A stretch of DNA of 64,000 nucleotides from Tardibacter chloracetimidivorans (GCF_001890385.1 NZ_CP018222.1:35371-99370); one strand, 5' to 3'. Positions 16,769 through 25,106 are shown, counted from the stretch's first letter. The notes: generated by a model not told the origin, from the letters alone. Program-made: numbers and translations.

Positions 16769-18685
16769 TCAGAGAGAACATTGCTCGGCCCCCCTCCGAA
16801 CCGGACGTGCACCTTTCAGCGCATCCGGCTCTCCACGACTGCGTGCTATCCGCCGTTGGCGGTCGGTTGGTTGACCGGCGTGGATGCTATGATGGCAAGC
16901 GACGCATAGGACTACGCGCTTGCGCTGCCGGGCTGCTCGCATGTGGCGAGACAGTCCGGCATATTGCATCTCCGCGACCCGGCGGACGTGATGGATTTCA
17001 CAGGGAAGGTCTTCCCGACCACACCGCTCGCACTGGCGAGCATTGAGCCGTTCGACCAACTCTGTCCTGCTAAACACGAACTGAGCTGAGCGGGGATTAT
17101 CGATCCCGCCCCACGTTCGTACATGTCGTCGCAGATCCTTCAGCTGCCACAACTTGATCGCGCGGGGTTCATTTCCCACTTCGAAGCGGATGAAGAATTC
17201 CATCCCACGCCGCAGTCTGGCGAAGACGCTGCGAGCCGATGTCCTATGCTTGGCGGCGATGGTTTTGACGCAGGAGAACAGGGCGAAGTAACCCCCTTTG
17301 TTCAGCTTGCGCTTCACGTCGTCAGCTAGGGCATAATAGTTCGCAAAGCCGCGCCATTCGGCATTGTAGGCAAGGACGATCTCCACGTCGCTTGCGAAGC
17401 GCAGCGCGGGCCGACCACGCGGGCGGAAGGCTTCATAGTCGCCCCAGCCCTTGTCGTTGACGAACCGGACAACCCGATCCCTCGGAACGCGAAGCCGCAG
17501 CCGGTCAGCCAAGCCGCGCCGCAAGGTCGGACGACCATCGAAGATCGCCTTGTGCGGATTACGGTTGGTGCTGGTGCAGACCTCGTATCCTAAGAACCGC
17601 GCCCCGTCCGTGGCTTTTCGGATTCCGCTTTTCTCGGCGGACATTTCCAGCTTCAGGGTGTCGGTCAGGAAGACCCTGACCTCATCCATCAACTGGCGTG
17701 CCTCCGCTTTGCTGCCGGTCACACCGATGAGGAAGTCATCGGCATAGCGGCAGTATCGCAGTCTCCTATAGTTGGGATCGAGGGCGTCGCTGGCCGGAAC
17801 GGTTGCCCGTTCTGCCTTGAGCCGACCGATCTCCTCCAGCATGGAGGTGATCTTCGGGAAGTCCGCAAACCCTTGGGCTCGCAGCGCATCCACATTCCGA
17901 CGAAGGTAAGAGATGCGGTTGCGGATACGACGATAATCATTCGTGTATCCGCGTTTGTCGCCCTTGGTGAAGCTGACTATCCGGGCCTCAATGAACATAT
18001 CAAGCTCATGGAGGTAGATATTCGCCAGCATCGGCGAGACGACACCGCCCTGAGGTGTGCCGCTGTAGGTCCGATGATAGACCCAGTCCTCGATATAGCC
18101 CGCCTTGAGCAAGCCTCGGATCAGACGCATGAAGCGACGATCCGCGATCCGCTTTTCCAGCAGGCCGATCAGAACATCATGGTCGATATTGTCGAAGAAT
18201 CCAACAACGTCGACGTCGATCAGCCACTTCACCCCCGTCCATTTGGCGCGGATGGATTCCAACGCCGTATGGCACGAGCGCCCTTTCCTAAACCCATGCG
18301 AGTGCTGCGAGAACAGCGGTTCATAGATTTGCTCAAGGAGCGTCCGCACCACTTCCTGGACGAGCTTGTCCTCCGTGGTCGGCACGCCAAGCGGCCGTTT
18401 CTTGCCGTTGGCTTTCGGGATATACACCCGACGTACCGGCTTGGGCCGATAGCTTCCGTCCGCCAACCGGTCGATGATCGACCTGACCATCTCGGGCGAA
18501 AAGCCGTCGAGTGTCTTGCCGTCAACGCCCGGCGTCATCGCACCCTTGTTGGGCGCGATCTGCTGATAGGCATGCTCCCAAAGGAGCGGGCTTTTCATGA
18601 GGCGGAAGAGTCCATTGACCCGCCGACCCGACCTGATGATGGTCGGGAGTGATCTGACGGCCCTCTCGATGGTATCTGGCAGCAT
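16769..18685 (-). CDS. ltrA: Group II intron reverse transcriptase/maturase with HNH endonuclease domain
   Basis: A 638-residue intron-encoded protein: a reverse transcriptase with fingers and palm motifs (YRPKPVRRVYIPKANGKKR; GTPQGGVVSPMLANIYLHEL; catalytic CRYADDFLIGV, the YADD box), a maturase domain X, and a C-terminal HNH endonuclease (CERCGREDLPCEIHH ... CVACHHSIHAG). It helps the intron RNA fold and splice and drives insertion of the intron into DNA. The ATG at 18685 follows GAGGAGGTG. The frame runs through domain V, so the last 20 or so residues (from GEPDALKG) are encoded by catalytic RNA sequence. Confidence 0.95.
   Translation of the reverse strand: MLPDTIERAVRSLPTIIRSGRRVNGLFRLMKSPLLWEHAYQQIAPNKGAMTPGVDGKTLDGFSPEMVRSIIDRLADGSYRPKPVRRVYIPKANGKKRPLGVPTTEDKLVQEVVRTLLEQIYEPLFSQHSHGFRKGRSCHTALESIRAKWTGVKWLIDVDVVGFFDNIDHDVLIGLLEKRIADRRFMRLIRGLLKAGYIEDWVYHRTYSGTPQGGVVSPMLANIYLHELDMFIEARIVSFTKGDKRGYTNDYRRIRNRISYLRRNVDALRAQGFADFPKITSMLEEIGRLKAERATVPASDALDPNYRRLRYCRYADDFLIGVTGSKAEARQLMDEVRVFLTDTLKLEMSAEKSGIRKATDGARFLGYEVCTSTNRNPHKAIFDGRPTLRRGLADRLRLRVPRDRVVRFVNDKGWGDYEAFRPRGRPALRFASDVEIVLAYNAEWRGFANYYALADDVKRKLNKGGYFALFSCVKTIAAKHRTSARSVFARLRRGMEFFIRFEVGNEPRAIKLWQLKDLRRHVRTWGGIDNPRSAQFVFSRTELVERLNARQCERCGREDLPCEIHHVRRVAEMQYAGLSRHMRAARQRKRVVLCVACHHSIHAGQPTDRQRRIARSRGEPDALKGARPVRRGAEQCSL
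16798..16831 (-). ncRNA. Group II intron domain V
   Basis: A 34-nt hairpin that reads GAGCCGGATGCGCTGAAAGG at its 5' half and ends CGTCCGGTTC on the minus strand, the expected catalytic domain V with GAAA tetraloop. Domain VI and the 3' splice site follow within 50 bases. Confidence 0.92.
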
Positions 18686-19323
18686 TAGCACACCTCCTCG
18701 TGAGGTTGTCTGATCGCAGTCGCTGCCGCCCTTCCCCCGAGCGTTGAGGCTTTTCGCATGGGTTGCCCCGCACTTATGGCCGCGCTCGTTCCCCATCAGA
18801 GTGGAGACTGTCCCGGCCATTACGCCGGGCATTTGAGTACTATGGCGGCTCCGTCGCCATGCAGGTCCGGCAAGCCGTCCTGTTTAGGCGATCCCGCAAT
18901 TACGGAAGTCGGAGTTCCGACGTGGTTAGGTGCCCCGTTCGTTCACTTGCCCCTCCCTACAGAGGGTGCGCCGGAGAAGCTGGCAGGCTCGCGGCATGAC
19001 CGCTTGCTCGGGAGGAACTCAACGCCCTTTCCTCCATTTCTCCGATGTGCCGCGTCAACCATCCTGCGACACCGCTCACGTTGTTAGCCGCTGCAAACTG
19101 GGGTTCAGGCAGTATAGCTTTCACCATACACGTCTTGCCCTGATCCATGACGCCGCAGATGGCTTTGGCGCTTCCGGACCTTTTCTGAACATGCTACTTT
19201 TCCCCGTCCCTTTCAGGATTTCAGCTATTGCTAGCCGAGGTTAGTCCAGTGGGCATGATCTATAGCCAGCAAGATCATCTACTCATGGTAGAGCTCCTTT
19301 GTACTTCCGCCGTTACGGCGCAC

Positions 19324-19732
19324 CATTGAACACGACATAGCGTTTCAGATAGCGGCGGGTTCGATCCTCGCCGTCATCGTCGCTCTGATGCTGCTCGGCC
19401 TCGTTATCCTTCGGGGTGAAGGTTCCGGCATGAACGACAAGACTGCCCTTCTCGCCCTTGCGGACCTGACCGCCCAACTCGCGCGCTTGCCGGTAGGTCA
19501 TCCAAAAGGGATTGGCGTATCCGTGCCCCATCGCTGCGGACCAAAGCAGGAGGATATTGATTCCCCGGTAGGGAGTCCCTTCGTGCCGCATGGGAAGGGT
19601 CGCCGCCCCCGATGCCCAAGATGGCGACCAAGGGCGGGTGCCTTCCTCCAACAGAGCGATAATGCTGGCTGTGACCTCTTCGTAAACGTCGATCCGATTG
19701 GCTTGTGCGCTGCGGACTGATTTCCGTGCCAT
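19324..19732 (-). pseudogene. ardC: ardC, 5' fragment (exon 1 of the intron; part 1 of 3)
   Basis: Codes for the N-terminal 136 residues of ArdC: the ssDNA-binding domain, with RIDVYEEVTASIIALLEEG, then TPYRGINILLLWSAAMGHG and RKGEKGSLVVHAG, ending RYLKRYVVFN at the intron. The ATG at 19732 is preceded by GGAAGGGAAA from repeat A copy 4. The gene has been interrupted twice; the intron may splice out but the RIT element cannot, so full-length ArdC should not be made from this locus. Confidence 0.9.
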
Positions 19733-19740
19733 GTGCTTGT

Positions 19741-20036
19741 TTCCCTTCCTAAAGATGAAGCCGAAGGCGCTGGCGTCATCGGCTTCTGCCTGCTGGCGAA
19801 GCGGGTCGGGGAATGGCGCAATGAGGGCTGATTGCGGGGGAGGGGGATCACCCGCCCTGCACAAGCGCAGCGCGGAAGGGCGGGGACACCCCCGCGATCA
19901 CCAAGCGAGGGAGCCTGCGACCGAGACGGCTTGGCCCTTGCGCCAGGGGGCAGGAACAGGCCCCGGAATCCCTGCAAACAGCGCGGCCGATCTATCGGCG
20001 ACCATCACGATCATCGGCTGCATCGCGGGCGAATGA
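19741..20036 (-). repeat. Repeat A, copy 4
   Basis: A 296-bp copy directly upstream of the ardC start. It supplies the Shine-Dalgarno sequence of ardC. Repeat B follows 54 bases beyond its distal end. The 833 bases from 19741 to 20574 carry only these repeats and the ssb terminator. Confidence 0.9.
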
Positions 20037-20090
20037 TCGGCGCTTCGGAAAACGGCTCGGCCATGGCCCGCCGAAGTTATGCAGGAGGAG

Positions 20091-20463
20091 AGGGGGCAGC
20101 GAAAATCTGCCGGGGTGGTGCGGGCGCAGCGCAGCGAGCCTCGGTCCGGCTGATTATCGTTGCTGGGGAGAGGGGGCCGCGCGCCCCTTTCCCCGACAGA
20201 CACAAGGATCTCGCCGCCCTGGGCGGCGTCATTGATCGGCCGCGGCGTCGACCAGGCGGCATGGGTCGTGCCGGCGAGTTGGGCGACGTGGAAGCGGGCA
20301 GGGGGGCGTTGCGGGGGGACGCGTCCCCCCGCAGAGGGGGTAGGGCGAGACGGCGAAGCGGCTCGAACTCAGGGGGAGACTTCCCCCTTCGATCGCGTAA
20401 CCCGGACCTCCGAAGCCCGAAGGCTCTCTACGGCGCTATTGGGGAGCGCGTTCGCCTTCGGGC
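20091..20463. repeat. Repeat B, full copy 1
   Basis: A 373-bp sequence almost identical to 36651-37022 in the same orientation (one base-run difference in a G tract). It contains the 24-bp perfect palindrome at 20310-20333 with centre ACGCGT. Fragments occur at 2899-3043 and 6391-6529. Confidence 0.92.
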
Positions 20464-20542
20464 TTGTCCACATGACAGAAACACGCAAGGCAGCTTTGAG
20501 GGTGGAAACCGTGGCCGTTCGGACGTGAACGAACATGAAAGA

Positions 20543-20567
20543 GGGGCGGGCCTTGCGGCCCCGCCCC
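20543..20567 (-). terminator. Hairpin after ssb
   Basis: Stem GGGGCGGG (20543-20550) with CCCGCCCC (20560-20567), directly downstream of the ssb stop on the minus strand, followed by TCTTTC. It probably ends the ssb transcript. Confidence 0.5.
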
Positions 20568-20574
20568 AGCGCTA

Positions 20575-20913
20575 TCAGTCGGCGCGTTCGGCCGCGTGAG
20601 CGAGGATGCCGAACTGGTCGACGATGCGGTCGACGGTGTAAACCGTCTCGTCACCCTTCTCGTAGCTGCTGTCCCGCAGCCGGCCTTCGACCCGCACCAG
20701 GTCGCCGACCTTGGCCTTGTCCGCGATATAGTTGCGGGTGCCTTCGCGGAAGATCGCGACGCGGTTCCAATAGGTGTCATCGGCCCATTCGCCGGTGTTC
20801 TCATCCTTGTAGGGATAGTTGGCAGCGATCTTCAGGTGGACTACACCGTTACCGGCCTTGATCTCACCGATGCGGCCGATGATCTCGAACTTTGCAAGGT
20901 TACGCATCTTCAT
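20575..20913 (-). CDS. ssb: Single-stranded DNA-binding protein
   Basis: A 112-residue single OB-fold protein: FEIIGRIGEIKAGNGVVHLKI, then WNRVAIFREGTRNYIADKAKVGD and VRVEGRLRDSSYEKG. The core matches bacterial and plasmid SSB, but the acidic C-terminal tail that normally recruits repair partners is missing, as in several plasmid-borne short forms. It would coat transferred single-stranded DNA in the recipient. The ATG at 20913 follows AAGAAAGGA; a second ATG two codons later is possible. A long structured leader and a dyad-containing promoter lie upstream. Confidence 0.88.
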   Translation of the reverse strand: MKMRNLAKFEIIGRIGEIKAGNGVVHLKIAANYPYKDENTGEWADDTYWNRVAIFREGTRNYIADKAKVGDLVRVEGRLRDSSYEKGDETVYTVDRIVDQFGILAHAAERAD

Positions 20914-20963
20914 TTCCTTTCTTCGGGTTGATGATGGAAATGGGCGTCGCGGCAGCTTCGGCG

Positions 20964-21044
20964 CGTGCAAGGAAAGAAACGGAGGGTCCGTGGCACACGG
21001 AAACCGTAGCCCCGGCCTCGGCGGGGTGGTTGTTTCCTTGCACG
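20964..21044. promoter_or_regulatory. Long hairpin in the ssb leader
   Basis: Perfect 12-bp arms CGTGCAAGGAAA (20964-20975) and TTTCCTTGCACG (21033-21044) enclose 57 bases that contain further dyads (CCGTGTGCCACGG on the minus strand). It lies 51 bases upstream of the ssb start within a roughly 300-base untranslated leader. Confidence 0.6.
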
Positions 21045-21228
21045 TCTGAGCCGGGGCGGAGCGATCTTCCATCAGCAAAAAAGCCCGTTGAAAGACATGG
21101 ATGCAGCTCCTTGGTCGTTCGGGATTGCCGCGTGGTGTGAGCCAGTTCGGTAGCGGCCCGCGTTTCGCCCGATCGCTGCCGACATGCTCAAGGATCAAGC
21201 ACCCCGGCGACCACGAGGACAATGGAAC

Positions 21229-21256
21229 TGTAAAACATAATGTCTATTGTTTTACA
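21229..21256. promoter_or_regulatory. Dyad operator/promoter upstream of ssb
   Basis: Inverted arms TGTAAAACA (21229-21237) and TGTTTTACA (21248-21256) separated by ten bases. On the minus strand it reads TTGTAAAACAATAG followed by TTATGTT, the same order seen in the tra promoter at 41498-41526. It is AT-rich in a GC-rich setting, which favours a promoter with a bound regulator. Confidence 0.6.
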
Positions 21257-21278
21257 ACCGCGAAGGTCTTTCGCGAAG

Positions 21279-21617
21279 CTACTCGCAATATGCGACAAGG
21301 CTGGCGGCATGGTGCGGGTCGCACGCTGCGGGTCGATTGCAGGAGGGCGAGAGGAGATAGGGCACACCGATCCGCTTCCTCGCCGTTCCACGTCGACGCA
21401 ATGTCGCGGTGACATGCCGCTCGGCGCTGGGGCGGTCCGGAAAGGACAGCCGCTTGGTCCGCCCGCGCGCGCCGATGCGCCCCCAACTCGTCTCAACGAT
21501 GTAGGAGCCGAACAGGTCGCAGGTCACGACGATTTCATAGCGGCGCCGAATATTGCGGGCAGGATCGAGCGCAATCAGCTCGATGGGAATGAACGGGTCT
21601 GGGAAGCTGCAATCCAT
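21279..21617 (-). CDS. WGR-domain protein
   Basis: A 112-residue protein whose centre (residues 25-85) is a WGR domain: RYEIVVTCDLFGSYIVETSWGRIGARGR in outline with the conserved Trp-Gly-Arg, then FPDRPSAERHVTATLRRR. WGR domains bind nucleic acid in poly(ADP-ribose) polymerases and in bacterial proteins; standalone WGR proteins are common in alphaproteobacteria and have no settled role. It is located next to ssb, 338 bases upstream of it on the same strand, separated by the ssb promoter dyad. Confidence 0.75.
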   Translation of the reverse strand: MDCSFPDPFIPIELIALDPARNIRRRYEIVVTCDLFGSYIVETSWGRIGARGRTKRLSFPDRPSAERHVTATLRRRGTARKRIGVPYLLSPSCNRPAACDPHHAASLVAYCE

Positions 21618-21680
21618 CCCCGGATTCTATCGGCCCCGGTGAGGCAAGTCTGGCGACTTTTTCGAATCAAACCGGGCCAA

Positions 21681-21701
21681 CTGATTCATCGCATGAATCA
21701 G
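21681..21701. promoter_or_regulatory. Perfect palindrome between the WGR gene and pldA
   Basis: Arms CTGATTCAT and ATGAATCAG around CGC, in the intergenic region between divergent genes. The size and position suit a dimeric repressor site. No regulator for it is identified. Confidence 0.5.
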
Positions 21702-21820
21702 TTTCACGTCGCGATTAGGGTTGCTTCGAGCCACCACAAACCGAACCGTTCGGTTGACTCGTTTCCCAACGATATGCGAACTGGAGGCTCTGTTACCTTA
21801 TCTGAGATGGAAAGCGTGAT

Positions 21821-22469
21821 GTGCGTAAGTTGAAAGTCCGTTACCTGCTTGCCTTAGCCGGAGTGGCTGCTTTCCCTTCCGCTTCCCACGCACAGCCCGG
21901 CATCGAAATCCTGGTAAGTCATATCGGAGATCGAGGCAGCGACGGAACGGTGCCCGTCGAGGTCCGGCTGCTCAACACCAGCGATCAGCCCCAGACGGTG
22001 GTTTTACCCAATCGCGTCGAGGCGCGCCTTACCCAAGGCGAAGATGCGCGCGCCATCTGGCTTGAGCGCGCCGCAGCGATGCCGGCGTCGGTGGTCGTCG
22101 CATCGGCCGGGTTTGCTTCGGGGCGCTACAGTTTTTCCGCATCGTTCCTTGCCGACGGCGCGCTGCTGTCAGTCCCCGCGTGGAACGACCAAAAGGTTGC
22201 GATAACGGTGAACGCCGGAGGGGCTGCTGGCGGCCGCTCGGTCACGACGGCGGAGGCGGCTAAGCCAACTCCGGCGACCGCCGACGCTCCCACACTTTCC
22301 ACCGCCGCGCCAGCGGATCGGTCCACGGGAAATGCATTCCTCGCAAATTTGTCCGCCTATGAACCGATCTACGCTGTCTATGGTCCGGGCACCAACACGG
22401 ACGCGCGGCTCCAACTGAGCTTCAAATATCAGCTTTTCGGCAGTCATGCGCGGCAGGACGGGGGTCGTT
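21821..22469 (+). pseudogene. pldA: pldA, 5' part (outer membrane phospholipase A), interrupted
   Basis: Starts with a GTG at 21821 (GGAAAG upstream) and a signal peptide (LLALAGVAAFPSASHAQ). The mature part has a beta-rich domain of about 150 residues that precedes the barrel, then the first barrel segment LSAYEPIYAVYGPGTNTDARL. The IS1595-family element interrupts it after DGGRS. Deleting the element and one copy of the 8-bp duplication gives an open frame into 23628-24211. OMPLA proteins hydrolyse phospholipids in the outer membrane; this copy should be inactive. Confidence 0.85.
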
Positions 22470-23619
22470 CCGTGCCTATCCGCTTGACGCATACACCCAC
22501 TACATCTAGTGGCTGCCTTGTGGCGCGCGCCTGACTTTTCCTGCGGCTTGGTGCCACCCAAAGCGGTTGTAAAGGGTGGGGATTGTGGACGTTCTTGACC
22601 GCGACAAGCTGCCGTTCCCGAAATCCCTCCCCGAGTTCCAGCGGCTTTTCCCGGATGATGGCGCTTGCGCGTCCTGGCTTGAAAAAGCTCGCTGGCCTGA
22701 TGGATTTGCGTGCCCACGCTGTGGCGTCGTCGGCGATCCGTTTCGTTTCACCACTCGGCCTGTCATCCTGATGTGCCGCTCGTGTCGCCGTCAGACCGGC
22801 CTGATGGTCGGCACGGCCATGGAACGAAGCCACATCCCGCTCAGCGTGTGGTTCTGGGCCGCTTACCTGGTTGCGAGTCAGACGACCGGCATATCTGCCG
22901 TCCAGTTGCAGCGCCAGCTTGGCCTGACCCGGTACGAGACGGCCTTTGGCCTGCTCCATAAACTGCGCGCCGCGATGGTGCGCCCCGATCAGGATCGGAT
23001 CGGCGGGCAGAGCGGTCAGCATGTCGAGGTCGATGAGACCTGGATCGGCGGGCGAACGCGCGGCGAAGGCCGGGGAACCCACCACAAAACGCTGGTGGTC
23101 GCCGCCGTCGAAGTTCGTCACCGGGAGCCTGGCACTGGCCAGGACCGCCGCCGGAACGGACGCTATGCCGGAAGGGTTCGATTGGCCATCGGTGCAGACC
23201 GCAGTGCCGGTGCCCTTGGTGGCTTTGTACAGAGCGCGGTCGAGCCGGGAACGCTGGTCATCACCGATGATTGGAGCGGCTATAGCGGGTTGCAGGGCGG
23301 CGGTTACGACCATCACGCCATCGCCCAGTGTGGCGACCCGGAGGTGTCCGAAGAGTTCCTGCCCATCGTCCATCTGGTGTTCTCAAACCTCAAAGCGTGG
23401 CTCAACGGCATCCACCACGGCGTCAGCACCAAGCATCTGCAAGCCTACCTCAACGAGTTCACTTTCCGCTTCAATCGCCGCTTCTACCCGTTCAACGCCT
23501 TCCGATCCCTCCTCGGGATCGCCAGTGATATCGAGGCGCCGACCTTTGCCGAACTCTACTCAGGCCAATGGACCCACCATACCATATCTAGTGGGTGTAT
23601 GCCTTAAGCGGATAGGCAC
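22470..23619 (+). mobile_element. IS1595-family insertion sequence
   Basis: A 1,150-bp element with inverted repeats at 22470-22502 and 23589-23619 (outer block GTGCCTATCCGCTT and inner block GCATACACCCACTA are perfect; three bases between them differ) and an 8-bp target duplication GGGTCGTT at 22462-22469 and 23620-23627. One transposase gene fills it. Confidence 0.92.
22576..23607 (+). CDS. IS1595-family (ISXO2-like) transposase
   Basis: A 343-residue protein with an N-terminal zinc ribbon (CPRCG ... CRSCRRQTG) and an ISXO2-type DDE catalytic domain: VEVDETWIGG (first Asp), VITDDWSGYSGL (second Asp), then a C-terminal VFSNLKAWLNGIHHGVS and FRFNRRF segment. This is the pattern of IS1595 transposases, whose third catalytic residue is often Asn, Glu or His. 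The GTG at 22576 is the likely start. The frame is intact and the element may be active. Confidence 0.92.
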   Translation: MGIVDVLDRDKLPFPKSLPEFQRLFPDDGACASWLEKARWPDGFACPRCGVVGDPFRFTTRPVILMCRSCRRQTGLMVGTAMERSHIPLSVWFWAAYLVASQTTGISAVQLQRQLGLTRYETAFGLLHKLRAAMVRPDQDRIGGQSGQHVEVDETWIGGRTRGEGRGTHHKTLVVAAVEVRHREPGTGQDRRRNGRYAGRVRLAIGADRSAGALGGFVQSAVEPGTLVITDDWSGYSGLQGGGYDHHAIAQCGDPEVSEEFLPIVHLVFSNLKAWLNGIHHGVSTKHLQAYLNEFTFRFNRRFYPFNAFRSLLGIASDIEAPTFAELYSGQWTHHTISSGCMP

Positions 23620-23627
23620 GGGTCGTT

Positions 23628-24211
23628 CGATGCTGGACGGCCTCTATTTTGCTTATACACAGCGCATGTTCTGGGATCTTGGTGCCGAGTCCTCACCATT
23701 CCGTAACATCGACTATCAGCCAGAGCTGTTCTATCTGTCGCCGGGTGTCGCGGTTTCGGACAAGGCAACGCTAAGCGGCCAAATCGGTGTCCGCCACGAA
23801 TCCAATGGGCGTTCAGGCGATGCATCGCGCAGCGTCAACGGCTTCTATCTCGCTCCCATGGCCGCTTTTTCGCTGAGCGGCGACACCAGGTTGGTCGTTG
23901 CTCCACGGCTTTGGCTCTATGCCGGCGACCTTTCGGACAATCCCGATATCCGTAGATATCGAGGAAACACCGGCCTCGTTGTGGAGATTGGGGAAGAGGA
24001 TGGACTTCGCCTCTCTACGTCCAGTCGATTCAACTTTTCGAGCGGCAAGGGATCGGTTTCCGCCGATCTCTCCTATCCGATGCGCCGCATTCTTGGCGGC
24101 GGCCCCGACTTCTACCTCTTCGGCCAGAGCTTCGTGGGTTATGGAGAAAACCTGCTGGACTACAACAAACACACGACGCGGTTTCGCATTGGCGTGGCGC
24201 TCGTGCGATAA
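23628..24211 (+). pseudogene. pldA: pldA, 3' part (catalytic barrel of phospholipase A)
   Basis: Continues the interrupted gene: MLDGLYFAYTQRMFW, then the OMPLA active-site segment HESNGRSGDASRSVNGFYL with the catalytic His and Ser and the supporting Asn, then several more barrel strands and a C-terminus ending VALVR. It has no promoter or start of its own; it runs in frame out of the insertion sequence end. Confidence 0.88.
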
Positions 24212-24222
24212 GCTCGCGGGGT

Positions 24223-25101
24223 CTAGCGGCCGCGATCATCCTTGTCGCGCCTTTGATCGGTGCGCCCGCGATCCGGCTCCGCCTTCGCCTGTGGGACGAT
24301 CCCATAGCGTTGCAGCGCGGGCGCCAGGCGGTCGATCTCCGCGCGCTTATAAGCGGCTTCCTCGGCCGTGAGAGGACGCCCGCGCTCGCGCTCGACAATC
24401 TCACGGGCACGCGGCTCATCAGGGGAGAGGGGATGGGAAAAATCGAAGCGATGCAGGATCTCGCCGCCGCGCCGATAGATGGTGAGGCGGTCGGCAAGGC
24501 GCTCATCCTGCATCCGATCCAGCGTATCGAGCATCCCGCCCAGCGCGGCCCCATGCGCCTCCATGCTCGTCATTCGCCCGTAGCCGCGGCTGTCCTTCTG
24601 CGCCACGAAGCGCTGGAGGATGCCAAGCGCGCTCAACTCCGGATTGACCGCCAGTGCCCGCGCATCGGTCACAAAATCGTTATCGCGAAAGCGGGTGAGG
24701 GTTTCCGCCACCTTGTCGGGCAGGCGCATAGTGCCTTCGACAGCGACATTGCAGCGCCGTGCAGCGGCGTCAGCAATCGCCATTTCGATCCACCGGCCCG
24801 AATCGCGATCGGTGAAGAAAGCTGCGGTGCGGTCGTCATGGCGCTGCAATTCGCTATAGCGCGGATGGAAGGCGCGCAAATCATCGCCGATGATTTCGAT
24901 CAGGCCCCCGCGCCGATCGAACTCGGCGTGGGCGGCCGCCAGCAAGGCGCTCTTGCCAGCGCCGGGCTGACCACCAAGCACCAAGGCGGTAGGGCGCTCG
25001 ACCGGCGCGGCCTGCGCAAATAGCAGCGGCGCGATGCGGCTTTCGTAGATCGCGCGATGCTTGTCCGGGGAAAGCCGATAACGGTCCGGGTCACGATCCA
25101 T
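24223..25101 (-). CDS. Zeta-type toxin (P-loop kinase)
   Basis: A 292-residue protein with a zeta toxin domain: Walker A GGQPGAGKS near residue 47, followed by IIGDDLRAFHPRY, FTDRDSGRWIEMAI and CNVAVEGTMR in the expected order. Zeta toxins phosphorylate UDP-N-acetylglucosamine and block cell wall synthesis; others of the family act on different substrates. The C-terminus is charged and probably disordered (DRGRTDQRRDKDDRGR). The gene starts five bases after the stop of a 98-residue partner. No epsilon antitoxin of the classical kind is seen. Confidence 0.82.
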   Translation of the reverse strand: MDRDPDRYRLSPDKHRAIYESRIAPLLFAQAAPVERPTALVLGGQPGAGKSALLAAAHAEFDRRGGLIEIIGDDLRAFHPRYSELQRHDDRTAAFFTDRDSGRWIEMAIADAAARRCNVAVEGTMRLPDKVAETLTRFRDNDFVTDARALAVNPELSALGILQRFVAQKDSRGYGRMTSMEAHGAALGGMLDTLDRMQDERLADRLTIYRRGGEILHRFDFSHPLSPDEPRAREIVERERGRPLTAEEAAYKRAEIDRLAPALQRYGIVPQAKAEPDRGRTDQRRDKDDRGR

Positions 25102-25106
25102 GCAGA

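Larger units (their letters stand above)
16748..19323 (-). mobile_element. Group II intron inserted in ardC
   Basis: A 2,576-bp intron on the minus strand. The 5' end reads GTGCGCC, a standard bacterial group II start, and the 3' end reads CCTACCCTAC. Domain V lies at 16798-16831 and a reverse transcriptase/maturase gene at 16769-18685. The 638 bases from 18686 to 19323 hold the structured domains I to IV and no gene. The exon junction AATG/TCGAG restores the ardC frame exactly, so the intron alone need not inactivate the gene. Confidence 0.93.

Noticed and set aside
16769..18832. Longer start for the intron maturase at 18832
   Set aside because: The extra 49 residues have no similarity to intron proteins, and a strong GAGGAGGTG precedes the ATG at 18685.
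20310..20333. Calling the repeat B palindrome an oriT
   Set aside because: No relaxase or nic-site consensus is visible; the three copies make a single transfer origin unlikely. Kept as a finding only.
20575..21222. Long ssb with about 100 extra N-terminal residues
   Set aside because: The upstream frame overlaps the structured leader and has no homology to SSB; the ATG at 20913 has a good ribosome site.
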